Positions 37,855 through 46,055 of a DNA stretch of 64,000 nt are shown here, in pieces. The stretch comes from JAABQG01 sp963726365 (GTDB lineage: Bacteria; Pseudomonadota; Gammaproteobacteria; Burkholderiales; Burkholderiaceae_C). The stretch lies in the NCBI GenBank assembly GCA_963726365.1, contig CAVSCI010000022.1, forward strand, positions 13,444 to 77,443. The letters are read 5' to 3'. The notes below the pieces were generated by a model, which saw only the letters and a program-made list of their open reading frames with translations, was not told the origin of the DNA and made no database searches. Both the position numbers and the translations under genes were made by a program. The stretch's first letter is position 1; the number at the start of each line of letters is the position of its first letter.

Positions 37855-39087
37855 CTACTGCCATTGATAGCATGACAATGACCTATCGACGCTGGGATTG
37901 GCCTCTGTTTTCTTCGGATTTCCGGAAAGCCGATACAGCGCCGGACGGCGCGATAGCGCCCCGGCGCGCTTCAGCCCAACAGGCTGGCCTGGCTCGACGA
38001 ACGTGTAGCCCAGGTCGTGCGCGACGGCCTCGTAGGTCACCTGGCCCTGGCACACGTTCAGGCCGTTGCACAGGTGAATGTTGTCTTTCAGGGCCTGCTT
38101 CCAGCCCTTTTCCGCCAGCGCCAAGGCGTGGCCGATGGTGGCGTTGTTGAGCGCGAAGGTCGAGGTGCGCGCCACCGCGCCCGGCATGTTGGCCACGCAG
38201 TAATGCACCACGCCGTCGACCATGTAGACCGGCTCGGCATGGGTCGTCGCGTGAGACGTCTCGAAACAGCCGCCCTGGTCGATCGCCACGTCCACCACCA
38301 CAGCGCCCTTCTTCATGCGCGAGATGTGGGAACGCGTGACCAGTTTCGGCGCGGCCGCGCCGGGCACCAGCACGCCACCGACCACCAGGTCCGCGTCCAG
38401 CACGGCCTCCTCGATGCTCGAAGCCGTGGAATACACGGTGCTGATGCGGTTGCCGAAGACCAGGTCGAGCTGGCGCAGGCGGTCGACGTTCTTGTCCAGC
38501 ACCGTGACGCGGGCGCCCAGGCCCACCGCCATCTGCAGGGCGTTGGTGCCGACCACGCCGGCGCCGATGATGGCCACATGGCCAGGCTGAACGCCCGGCA
38601 CGCCGCCGAGCAGCAGGCCGCGCCCGCCATGGGCTTTTTCAAGGTAGGTGGCGCCAGCCTGCACCGCCATGCGACCGGCCACTTCGCTCATCGGCGCCAG
38701 CAGCGGCAGGCCGCCGCCGGGGCCGGTGATGGTCTCGTAGGCGATGCAGACCGCGCCGGACTTCACCAGCGCCTTTGTCTGCTCGGGATCGGGCGCCAGG
38801 TGCAGGTAGGTGTAGAGGATCTGGCCCGGACGCAGCATGGCGCATTCCACGGCCTGCGGCTCCTTGACCTTCACGATCATCTCGGCACGCGCGAAGATTT
38901 CCGTGGCCGTCGCGACCATTTCGGCACCGGCCGCCACGTACTGGGCATCGGTCAGGTCGATCGCGGTGCCGGCGCCGTTCTGCACCAGCACCTGGTGCCC
39001 GTGCGCCGTGAGTTCGCGCACGCTGGCCGGCGTCAGGCCGACGCGGTATTCATGGTTCTTGATTTCCTTGGGGACGCCGATGAGCAT
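37855..39087 (-). CDS. ald: alanine dehydrogenase with repeat-derived C-terminal extension
   Basis: Ald reversibly deaminates alanine to pyruvate with NAD. The family part is residues 1 to about 372, with MLIGVPKEIKNHEYRVGLTP, the NAD motif IIGAGVVGTNA and the substrate histidine in YTYLHLAPD. The protein then continues for about 38 residues (from KRAGALSRRP onwards). The canonical enzyme ends near GQPVGL. The last 15 or so residues, including NPSVDRSLSCYQW and the stop codon, are encoded by a dispersed element. Read-through of a lost stop, or a base error near the original end, would explain it. Confidence 0.92.
   Translation of the reverse strand: MLIGVPKEIKNHEYRVGLTPASVRELTAHGHQVLVQNGAGTAIDLTDAQYVAAGAEMVATATEIFARAEMIVKVKEPQAVECAMLRPGQILYTYLHLAPDPEQTKALVKSGAVCIAYETITGPGGGLPLLAPMSEVAGRMAVQAGATYLEKAHGGRGLLLGGVPGVQPGHVAIIGAGVVGTNALQMAVGLGARVTVLDKNVDRLRQLDLVFGNRISTVYSTASSIEEAVLDADLVVGGVLVPGAAAPKLVTRSHISRMKKGAVVVDVAIDQGGCFETSHATTHAEPVYMVDGVVHYCVANMPGAVARTSTFALNNATIGHALALAEKGWKQALKDNIHLCNGLNVCQGQVTYEAVAHDLGYTFVEPGQPVGLKRAGALSRRPALYRLSGNPKKTEANPSVDRSLSCYQWQ
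37860..37915 (+). repeat. ATAGC-type palindromic dispersed element, copy c
   Basis: Blocks: ATAGC at 37867-37871, ATGACC at 37877-37882, CGACGCTGG at about 37888, then TTGGCC and TGTTTT. It lies between the convergent peroxidase-like gene and ald, and overlaps the 3' coding end of ald on the minus strand. Confidence 0.8.
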
Positions 39088-39149
39088 GTTCGTCTCCTGA
39101 TGGGTTGATCGGAGCGATTGTGCGGAGGAACGTCTATTTTGAGAAGCTG

Positions 39150-39171
39150 TGTTAATTGATTTTAATTAACA
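39150..39171. promoter_or_regulatory. AT-rich inverted repeat upstream of ald
   Basis: TGTTAATT (39150-39157) and AATTAACA (39164-39171) are perfect complements around GATTTT. The site is 63 nt upstream of the ald start in an AT-rich patch. Lrp/AsnC-family proteins often control ald and prefer AT-rich dyads, so this is a candidate operator. No regulator gene is adjacent. Confidence 0.45.
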
Positions 39172-39211
39172 TAAGTGAATCTAATAAATAAGCACGGGCT
39201 TGCACCACGCC

Positions 39212-39640
39212 TCATCCGATTTCTTCCACCAGTTGCCGCATCCAGTCTGGCAGGGGCACGGCTTTCTGCTTCGGGAAGTCCACCCAGATCGTCGTGGCCC
39301 CACCGGCGGCACAGATCACGCCGGGCTCGCTGGCACGCTCCATCGTGGCCCAGCTCTCGAACGTGGTACGCGCCGGGTCGCTGGCGTACATCTTCAGCAG
39401 AACATCGCCGGGATATTCCAGTTGCCGGTAGAAATTGCAGAAGGCGTTGACGATCACCGGACCCTCGCCCTGCGGATCGACCATGCAGCCGATTGAACGA
39501 AACCATTCGATCCGGACGATCTCCAGATAGCGGAAATAGGTGGTGTTGTTGACATGGTTCATGGCGTCCATGTCGCCCCAGCGGATCGGCACCGTCATCT
39601 CGAACACGAGCCTCTTGAGTGCGGGAATTTCAAATTTCAT
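39212..39640 (-). CDS. acyl-CoA thioesterase (4-hydroxybenzoyl-CoA thioesterase-like hotdog protein)
   Basis: A 142-residue single-hotdog protein. Its active-site segment VPIRWGDMDAMNHVNNTTYFRYLEIVRIEWF matches the 4HBT/FadM/YbaW group, with the catalytic acid among D23 and D25. The start is the ATG complementary to 39638-39640, overlapping the stop of the upstream transporter gene by four bases. The acyl substrate is unknown. Confidence 0.85.
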   Translation of the reverse strand: MKFEIPALKRLVFEMTVPIRWGDMDAMNHVNNTTYFRYLEIVRIEWFRSIGCMVDPQGEGPVIVNAFCNFYRQLEYPGDVLLKMYASDPARTTFESWATMERASEPGVICAAGGATTIWVDFPKQKAVPLPDWMRQLVEEIG

Positions 39641-40537
39641 CGGTGCGCCTTGATGGAAAAAACGATGCCCAGCGTGAACAACACGCTGGCAAGGAGTTGG
39701 GGGACGGACGGCCACTGACCATCCCAGGCAAAAGAATAAACCAGCGCGAACACGGTCTCGCTCACGATGAGCTGGCCGCACAGGCTGGCCGACAGCCGCT
39801 GGCTGGCCACATTCCACAGAATGGTCGCCAGCCACGCCGAGCCCAGCCCGGTGGCCACACACACCGTCGCGGCCCATGCGAAGCCGGGATGTGCGACCAA
39901 TTCGCGCGCCGGGGTGCCCAGCACCATCCACATCAGCAGCGCGCCGCCACCGGTGGCCACCCCGAGCCAGTTGGCCCAGTCAGCCGCTGACACCTCGCGA
40001 TGCCGGTGCAGCCAGGCGGCGTTGAGCAGCGCAAAAGCAGTCCAGCAAGCCATCGCCCCTGCCGCGTAGGCCACGCCGCGCAAGAAATCCGGCTGATCAC
40101 CGGGCCCCGTCGTCAGACTGCCTTGGGTGACCCCCATCATCAGCGCCAGCCCAGCCGCGGTCAGCGCCAGGCCGGGCAGCAGCGCCGCCCAGCGCAGTCC
40201 CAGGGGTTTGCCCAACAGCATGACCCACAGCGGAATCGTGCCGATGATGAGCGTGGGCACCTCGGTGCCGGCGTCGCGGATGGCCAGCACCAGCAGCCAG
40301 TAGTAGCCGGTGAAGCCCAGCACGCTCAAGGCCAGCGCCCAGACCATCTGGGAGCCATCTGGGCCGGCGCCTGCGCCCGGGCACCAGCAAAAGCACCAGC
40401 GCGGACATCGCGCCATACGCCAGGAAACGGCCGGCCGCCAGATCCACCGAGGACAGTCCCGGCGTCATGCGCGGCGCCACGAACACCAGACCCCACAGCG
40501 CACCCGCGAGCAGGCCCGCGACGATGCCCCAGGTCAT
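39637..40537 (-). CDS. EamA/DMT family transporter (one frameshift as read)
   Basis: A drug/metabolite transporter of 299 residues after repair, with about ten hydrophobic segments and two EamA halves. The N-terminal half begins MTWGIVAGLLAGALWGLVFVAPRM. The frame breaks at 40350-40352, where one extra base in a GGG run separates RRRRPRW from QMVWALALSVLGFTGYYWLL. The start is the ATG complementary to 40535-40537. Upstream is a GC-rich dispersed repeat, in the same relative orientation as the one before nrdR. The substrate is unknown. Confidence 0.85.
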
Positions 40538-40549
40538 GGATCGGCTAAG

Positions 40550-40628
40550 CGGCGCCGGGCCGCCCCAAGGCGACTGCGAAACCCCCAAGGGGGGCAGCGC
40601 AGCACACGCCGTGGCAAGCGTGGGGGTC
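40550..40628 (-). repeat. GC-rich dispersed repeat, copy 3 (EamA-SDR junction)
   Basis: It has the same blocks as the gluQ copy: GGGCCGCCCCAAGGCG, then CCCCCAAGGGGGGCAGCGC and GCAAGCGTGGGGGT. It lies between the start of the EamA gene and the end of the SDR gene. Relative to the EamA gene its orientation and distance from the start codon match copy 1 and nrdR. Confidence 0.75.
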
Positions 40629-40632
40629 ACAT

Positions 40633-41415
40633 TCATACCCCGAAACCGTCGTCCGCCGCAATCACGGCGCCGTTGATGAAATGGCTCTGGTCGCTGGCCA
40701 GCATCAGCAGCAGGCCATCCAGGTCCTGCGGCTGGCCCACGCGCTTGCGCGGCAGCATCTGGATGAGTTTCTGACCCTGCTCGGTCTGCCAGTGGTGGTG
40801 GTTGATCTCGGTGTCGATATAGCCGGGGCAGATGGCGTTGACGTTGATGCCGAAGCGCCCCCACTCCAGCGCCATGGCCTTGGTCATCTGCACCACGGCG
40901 GCCTTGCTCATGCAATACACGCCGATCTGCGGCAGCACCTTCAGGCCGGCCATCGACGCGATGTTGATGATGCGCCCGCCGGTGAAGCTGCCGGGTGCGG
41001 CGCCGCGGGAACGGGCCAGCATGCGCTTGCCGACTTCCTGGGCCACGAAGAAGGCGCCGCGCACGTTGGTGTTGAAGACGAAGTCGTATTCGTCCTCGCC
41101 CACATCCTGGATGCGCTGCGTGGTGCTGACGCCGGAGTTGTTGACCAGGATGTCGATGGAACCCATCTCGGTCTCGGCATGGGCCACCGCGGACTTGATC
41201 GAATCGTTGTCAGTGACGTCGAGCTCGATCACATGGGCATCACCGCCGTCGCCTTCGATCTCGGCGCGCAGCTCCTTGAGTTTTTCCAGGCGGCGACTGG
41301 CCAGCACGACCCCCGCACCGGCCGCTGCCAGGGTCCGCGCGAACTGCGCGCCGAGGCCGCCGGAGGCCCCCGTGATGAAGGCCACGCGGCCGGAAAGATC
41401 GATGTTGTATGCCAT
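40633..41415 (-). CDS. SDR family oxidoreductase
   Basis: A 260-residue short-chain dehydrogenase. The nucleotide-binding motif is TGASGGLGAQ, with NNSG in LVNNSGVSTTQ. The catalytic serine is in IINIASMAG, and the Y-x3-K pair is in GVYCMSKAAV. It is FabG-like and probably reduces or oxidises a hydroxyacyl compound. The substrate is unknown. The start is the ATG complementary to 41413-41415, with GGAGGTT-type spacing upstream (AGTGGAGGTTCC on the minus strand). It is divergent from ETF-QO, and a TetR-like palindrome lies between. Confidence 0.87.
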   Translation of the reverse strand: MAYNIDLSGRVAFITGASGGLGAQFARTLAAAGAGVVLASRRLEKLKELRAEIEGDGGDAHVIELDVTDNDSIKSAVAHAETEMGSIDILVNNSGVSTTQRIQDVGEDEYDFVFNTNVRGAFFVAQEVGKRMLARSRGAAPGSFTGGRIINIASMAGLKVLPQIGVYCMSKAAVVQMTKAMALEWGRFGINVNAICPGYIDTEINHHHWQTEQGQKLIQMLPRKRVGQPQDLDGLLLMLASDQSHFINGAVIAADDGFGV

Positions 41416-41439
41416 TGAGGAACCTCCACTAAACGAAGA

Positions 41440-41451
41440 GAACGATCGTTC
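41440..41451. promoter_or_regulatory. TetR-type palindrome between the SDR gene and ETF-QO
   Basis: GAACGATCGTTC is a perfect 12-nt palindrome, 25 nt upstream of the SDR start and 99 nt upstream of the ETF-QO start. Palindromes of this kind are typical TetR-family operators. TetR regulators often control fatty-acid degradation genes, including ETF dehydrogenase. No regulator gene is adjacent. Confidence 0.5.
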
Positions 41452-41549
41452 GATTGTGCCCGTGAACGGCATAAAATCAGTCGCCCAACCGACAGACATC
41501 TCCCTCTGTTGTGCGGCACCCTACGGCCCATGACCAACCGAGACATCCC

Positions 41550-43254
41550 ATGACAAACCAGGAAATACTGGCCCAGTTCGGCCCGCGCGAAGCAATGGAA
41601 TACGACGTGGTCGTGGTCGGTGGCGGCCCGGCTGGGCTTTCCACCGCCATCCGCCTCAAGCAGCTGGCCGCGGAAAAGGGCACCGAGATTTCGGTCGTGG
41701 TGCTTGAAAAAGGCGCCGAGCCCGGCGTCCACATCCTCTCGGGTGCCGTGCTGGATCCGATTGCCTTGACGGAGCTCTTTCCGGACTGGAAGGCGATGGG
41801 TGCGCCGCTGAACCAGCCCGTCACCGACGAAGCCATGATGTTTCTCAGCGAGAAGGGCGCCCATCGCACGCCCAACTTCCTGTTGCCCAAGTGCAGCCAG
41901 AACCACGGCAACTACATCATCAGCCTGGGCGCCCTGACCCGCTGGCTGGCGCAGCAGGCGGAGAATCTGGGTGTGGAGATATTCCCCGGCTTCGCGGCGG
42001 CTGAAGTGCTGTACTCCGAGGACGGCGCCGTCAGGGGCGTGGCCACCGGAAATCTCGGCGTGGGCAAGGATGGCGAGCCCGGCGAGGCCTTTCAGATCGG
42101 CATGGAACTGCTCGCCAAGTACACGATCTTTGCCGAAGGCTCGCGCGGTCACCTCGGTCGCCAGCTGATTGTCACGGTTCAACCTGGACGCGGGGCGTGA
42201 TCCGCAGAGTTACGGCATCGGCATCAAGGAACTGTGGGAGATTGACCCGGCCCGTCACGAGCCCGGCCTGGTCGTACATACGGCCGGATGGCCGATGGAC
42301 GCGAACACCTATGGTGGCTCGTTTCTGTACCACATGGAAGACAACAAGGTCGCGCTGGGCTTCATCACCGGGCTGAACTACGCCAACCCTTACCTGAGCC
42401 CGTTCGAGGAATTCCAGCGCTGGAAGACCCACCCCAACATCCGCTGGTACCTCGAAGGCGAGGACAAGGGGCTCAAGCCCGCCAAGCGCCTTGCCTATGG
42501 CGCCCGCGCGATCACCGCTGGCGGCCTGTCTTCCCTGCCCAAGACCGTCTTTCCCGGGGGTGCCCTGGTCGGTTGTGAAGCAGGTTTCCTGAATGTGAGT
42601 CGCATCAAGGGCAGCCATGCCGCCATGAAGTCCGGCATGCTGGCCGCAGAGGCTGCCTACGAAGCCATCGCCGCCGGGCGATCGCATGACGAGCTCAGCG
42701 CCTACCCCGAAGCCTTCGAAGCCAGCTGGCTTTACACCGAGCTCAACAAGTCGCGCAATTTCAAGGCCTGGTTCAAATACGGCCTGACTGTCGGCACCTT
42801 GATGAACGGCCTGGAGCAATTCGCCCTCAAAGGCAACTTTCCCTGGACGATTCACCGCGACAAGCCTGACCATGCCTACCTGAAGCCGGCCGCCGAGTGC
42901 AAACCCATCGACTACCCCAAGCCCGATGGCAAGCTCACCTTCGACCGCCTGAGCAGCGTGTTCATCAGCAATGCCAACCACGAAGAAAACCAGCCTGCCC
43001 ACTTGACGCTGAAGGATGCGTCGGTGCCGGTCAACGTCAATCTCGCGAAGTTCGCCGGACCGGAGGCCCGCTACTGCCCGGCCGGCGTGTACGAATTCGT
43101 GCCCGACGAGGCCAAGGGCGGCAGCGCCCAGCGCCTGCAGATCAACGCGGCCAACTGCGTGCACTGCAAGACCTGCGACATCAAGGACCCGACGCAGAAC
43201 ATCGTCTGGGTCACGCCGGAAGGCGGCGGCGGGCCGAACTACGCAGGCATGTAG
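41550..43254 (+). CDS. electron transfer flavoprotein-ubiquinone oxidoreductase (one frameshift as read)
   Basis: ETF-QO passes electrons from ETF, reduced by acyl-CoA dehydrogenases, to ubiquinone. After repair it is 567 residues. It has an FAD Rossmann motif VVVVGGGPAGLSTAIRLK, the ubiquinone-site GGFSSLP-like AGGLSSLPKTVFPGGALVGCEAGF, and a C-terminal 4Fe-4S ferredoxin domain with CPAGVYEF and CVHCKTCDIKDP. One extra base at about 42172 separates RQLI from RFNLDAGRDPQSY. The ATG at 41550 gives MTNQEILAQFGPREAMEYD. A strong terminator follows. It is divergent from an SDR. Confidence 0.94.
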
Positions 43255-43274
43255 GCGCACTTGCGCCGCGTCCG

Positions 43275-43301
43275 AAAGGGGCCTTCTGGCCCCTTTTTTT
43301 T
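43275..43301 (+). terminator. rho-independent terminator after ETF-QO
   Basis: AAAGGGGCC (43275-43283) pairs with GGCCCCTTT (43288-43296) around a TTCT loop, continuing into an eight-T run (43294-43301). It is a textbook intrinsic terminator 20 nt after the stop codon. Confidence 0.95.
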
Positions 43302-43382
43302 ATATCAGGCACTGTCGAACGGGTGACGGGCACCCCGACCCGCCGCCATGTAAAGTCCATCCTTACTGGAGACAAGCCCACC

Positions 43383-44408
43383 ATGAATGTCGTGATCACC
43401 GGCGGTGCCGGATTTCTGGGCGTGCGACTCGCGCGCACCCTGCTTGCCCAAGGGCAACTCTCGCTCGCGAGCGCCTCACCCCAGGCTGTTGCCCGCATCA
43501 CGCTCGTGGACCGCGCACAACCGCCGGCTGATCTGCTGAACGATCCTCGCATTGCAGCCGTGGTGGGTGACTTGAATGATCTTTTGCAACCCGGCCCGAC
43601 CGGCACCGCCGCCATCCCCCCCGGCACGCACCTGGTGTTTCACCTTGCAGCCGCCGTCAGCGGTGAGTGCGAGGCTGATTTCGACCTTGGCATGCGTAGC
43701 AACCTCGACGCGACCCGCGCGCTGCTCGAGGCCTGCAGGGCGTTGAAAACCCGCCCCACGTTCGTGTTTGCGAGCTCGCTGGCCGTGTTCGGCAAGCCGC
43801 CGGGGCAAGAACTGCCAGAGGTAATCGAAGACAGCACCCTGCCCACGCCGCAAAGCAGCTATGGCATCCAGAAATTCATCGGTGAACAACTTGTCGCCGA
43901 CTACGCGCGCAAAGGCTTCGTGCGCGGGCGCAATGTGCGCCTGATGACGGTCAGCGTACGCCCCGGGAGACCCAATGGTGCGGCATCGAGCTTCCTGAGC
44001 GGCATGATCCGCGAACCACTGGCCGGCGTTCAAGCTGCCTGCCCGGTGCCGGCCGACATTGCCGTGGCGCTGTCCTCCCCCGGTCGGACGATAGAGGGAC
44101 TGATTTGCGCGGCACAGACCCCCGACGCGGCGTGGGGCCCCCTGACCGCCATGAACCTGCCCGCCTTGCGCACCACCGTGGGCGAGATGGCCGCAGCGCT
44201 GGGTCGCGTCGCGGGCACTGCCGCCACCGATCTGCTGGACTGGTCCCCTGACCCGGCCATCCTGAGCGTGGTCAGCACCTGGCCCGGCAACATTGCGTCG
44301 ACCCGCGCCCGCGCACTGGGCTTGCTCCCGGACTCGGATTTCGAAACAATCATTCGGGACTACATCCGCGAAAACCCCGATGCGATCCGCCTGCCGCTGC
44401 AGCCATAA
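43383..44408 (+). CDS. denD: NAD-dependent epimerase/dehydratase family protein, D-erythronate dehydrogenase-like
   Basis: A 341-residue extended-SDR protein. The NAD motif is GGAGFLG, the catalytic serines are in FASSLAVFG, and the Y-x3-K motif is in SSYGIQK. The sequence resembles DenD, which oxidises D-erythronate to 2-oxo-D-erythronate in acid-sugar catabolism. The start at 43383 is preceded by ACTGGAGACAAGCCC. A TRAP transporter follows, and DenD genes elsewhere often sit beside transporters for four-carbon acid sugars. Partner genes for the later steps are not in the window, so the assignment is tentative. Confidence 0.75.
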   Translation: MNVVITGGAGFLGVRLARTLLAQGQLSLASASPQAVARITLVDRAQPPADLLNDPRIAAVVGDLNDLLQPGPTGTAAIPPGTHLVFHLAAAVSGECEADFDLGMRSNLDATRALLEACRALKTRPTFVFASSLAVFGKPPGQELPEVIEDSTLPTPQSSYGIQKFIGEQLVADYARKGFVRGRNVRLMTVSVRPGRPNGAASSFLSGMIREPLAGVQAACPVPADIAVALSSPGRTIEGLICAAQTPDAAWGPLTAMNLPALRTTVGEMAAALGRVAGTAATDLLDWSPDPAILSVVSTWPGNIASTRARALGLLPDSDFETIIRDYIRENPDAIRLPLQP

Positions 44409-44412
44409 TCGA

Positions 44413-44429
44413 AAGTTGTCATACAACTT
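44413..44429. promoter_or_regulatory. GntR/FadR-type operator candidate before dctP
   Basis: AAGTTGT (44413-44419) and ACAACTT (44423-44429) are perfect complements around CAT. The inner core TTGTCATACAA fits the T-x-GT-N3-AC-x-A pattern common for FadR-subfamily GntR regulators. It lies 62 nt upstream of dctP. No GntR gene is in the window. Confidence 0.55.
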
Positions 44430-44490
44430 CAATCCGGACTGACCCCTGTCTTTGGGCAGCCCGCCATTTTTTCCAACGAAGGAGACGTGA

Positions 44491-45461
44491 ATGAAATTGA
44501 ACAAACTGGTGATCGGCCTGAGCATGGCCATGGGTTTTGTGGCCGTGGCATCCGCCCAGACCACCATGAAGATCAGCATTTCCGTGGCGCAGAACTCGCA
44601 CCAGGGCGTGGCCATCGACACCTTTGCCAAGGAAGTCGAGAAACGCACCGGCGGCCGCTACAAGATCCAGACCTTCTACTCCGGCTCGCTGGGCGGCGAA
44701 CGCGAATCGATCGAGGCGGTGCAGCTGGGCACGCAGGAACTGGCCTTCAGCTCCACCGGCCCGGTGCCCAATTTCGTGCCCGAAGCCAAGATCCTGGACA
44801 TCCCCTTCCTGTTCCGTGACAAGGCGCATGCCCGCGCCGTGCTGGACGGCCCCATCGGCCAGGAAATGCTGGTCAAGTTCGATGCCAAGGGATTCAAGGC
44901 GCTGGCCTGGGCCGAGAACGGTTTCCGCCACATGACCAACAGCAAGCGCGCGGTCAAAGCGCCCGATGACCTCAAGGGCCTGAAGATGCGCACCATGGAA
45001 AACCCGGTGCACGTGGCCGCCTACAAGGGCTTCGGCATCGTGACCACGCCCATGGCCTTCCCGGAAGTGTTCACCGCCCTGCAGCAGGGCACGGTCGATG
45101 GCCAGGAAAACCCGCTGTCGGTGATCATGTCGGCCAAGTTCGACCAGGTGCAGAAGTACCTGTCGCTGACCGGCCACGTGTATTCGCCCGCCATCTTCCT
45201 GATGAACAAGGCGGCCTTCGACAAGCTCAGCGCGGCCGACAAGCAAGCATTCCTGGAAGCCGCCAAGGAAGGCGCCAAGGCCAACCGTGCCCGCGTCGAT
45301 GCCGACGATGCCAACGGCGTGGCCGACCTGCGCTCCAAGGGCATGACCGTCATTGAAAACGTGGACAAGGCCAAGTTCGTCGCTGCGCTGGCCCGGTCAA
45401 CGCCGAGTTCGAAAAGCAGTTCGGCAAGGCCAACATCGACAGGATCCGCAACTTCAAGTAA
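44491..45461 (+). CDS. dctP: TRAP transporter substrate-binding protein DctP (one frameshift as read)
   Basis: A periplasmic solute receptor of 323 residues after repair. The signal peptide ends at VAVASA. The body has the DctP motif FAKEVEKRTGGRYKIQTFYSGSLGGERESIEAVQLGTQELAF. The ligand-carboxylate arginine should be in LKGLKMRTMENPVH. One base is missing in the C-run 45392-45394. Restoring it gives LAPVNAEFEKQFGKANIDRIRNFK and a stop at 45459-45461. With dctQ and dctM it forms a sodium-driven transporter, probably for a carboxylate or sugar acid. Confidence 0.92.
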
Positions 45462-45556
45462 GATCGTCCCGACGGTTCACTTTGATCCGGACTACGCCCG
45501 AAGTCTCTCCTGGGTTCGGGCGTTTTTCATTCCTAATTTCGCTTGCCCAGACGCCC

Positions 45557-46055
45557 ATGAAGCAAACTTTTCTGCGGTTTGAGCGGCTGACCACCGGCGC
45601 TGGCGATGCTGGCGGCCTGCGCCATGCTGGCGCTGGCCGCGTCGCCTGGGCATGTTCCAGATCATCATCCGCTTCGTGCTCGAAACCCCGGCCGAATGGA
45701 CCGAGGTGCTGATCCGTTTCAGCCTGATCTGGATGGTCTTTCATGGGCATTCCGATGGCGTTTCGCCAGGGCGCGATGGTCAGCGTGGATGTGCTGTACC
45801 GCTGGAGCCCGCCGCGGCATGCGGCGCGTGCTCGACTGGGTGGTCTGCCTTGCCGCGCTGGCGCTGATCGCCGTCATCATCTGGTGGGGCTGGGACTATG
45901 CCAACCGCGGCAAGGTACAGACCATGATCGGTCTTGAAGATGTATCCATGTTCTGGGCCTATCTGGCGATGCCGGTTGGCGGCGTGTTCAGCGTGATCGG
46001 CATCATCGGCAATCTGCTCGATCCGCAGCGCCTCGAACTGGAGACCGCGCAATGA
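45557..46055 (+). CDS. dctQ: TRAP transporter small permease DctQ (four frameshifts as read)
   Basis: The small membrane subunit of the TRAP transporter. After removing four extra bases (about 45596, 45647, 45741 and 45821) the frame is 495 nt, or 164 residues. It has four hydrophobic segments and the characteristic ETPAEWTEVLIRFSLIWMVFMGIPMAFRQGAMVSVDVLY. The repaired stop overlaps the dctM ATG by four bases, as expected. In the raw sequence the gene is unreadable. It lies between intact dctM and a nearly intact dctP, so I treat it as a functional gene seen through base errors. Confidence 0.85.

Noticed and set aside
45557..46055. Programmed frameshifting in dctQ
   Set aside because: Four shifts in 165 codons without slippery sites; unaffected homologues are single-frame, so base errors are far more likely.
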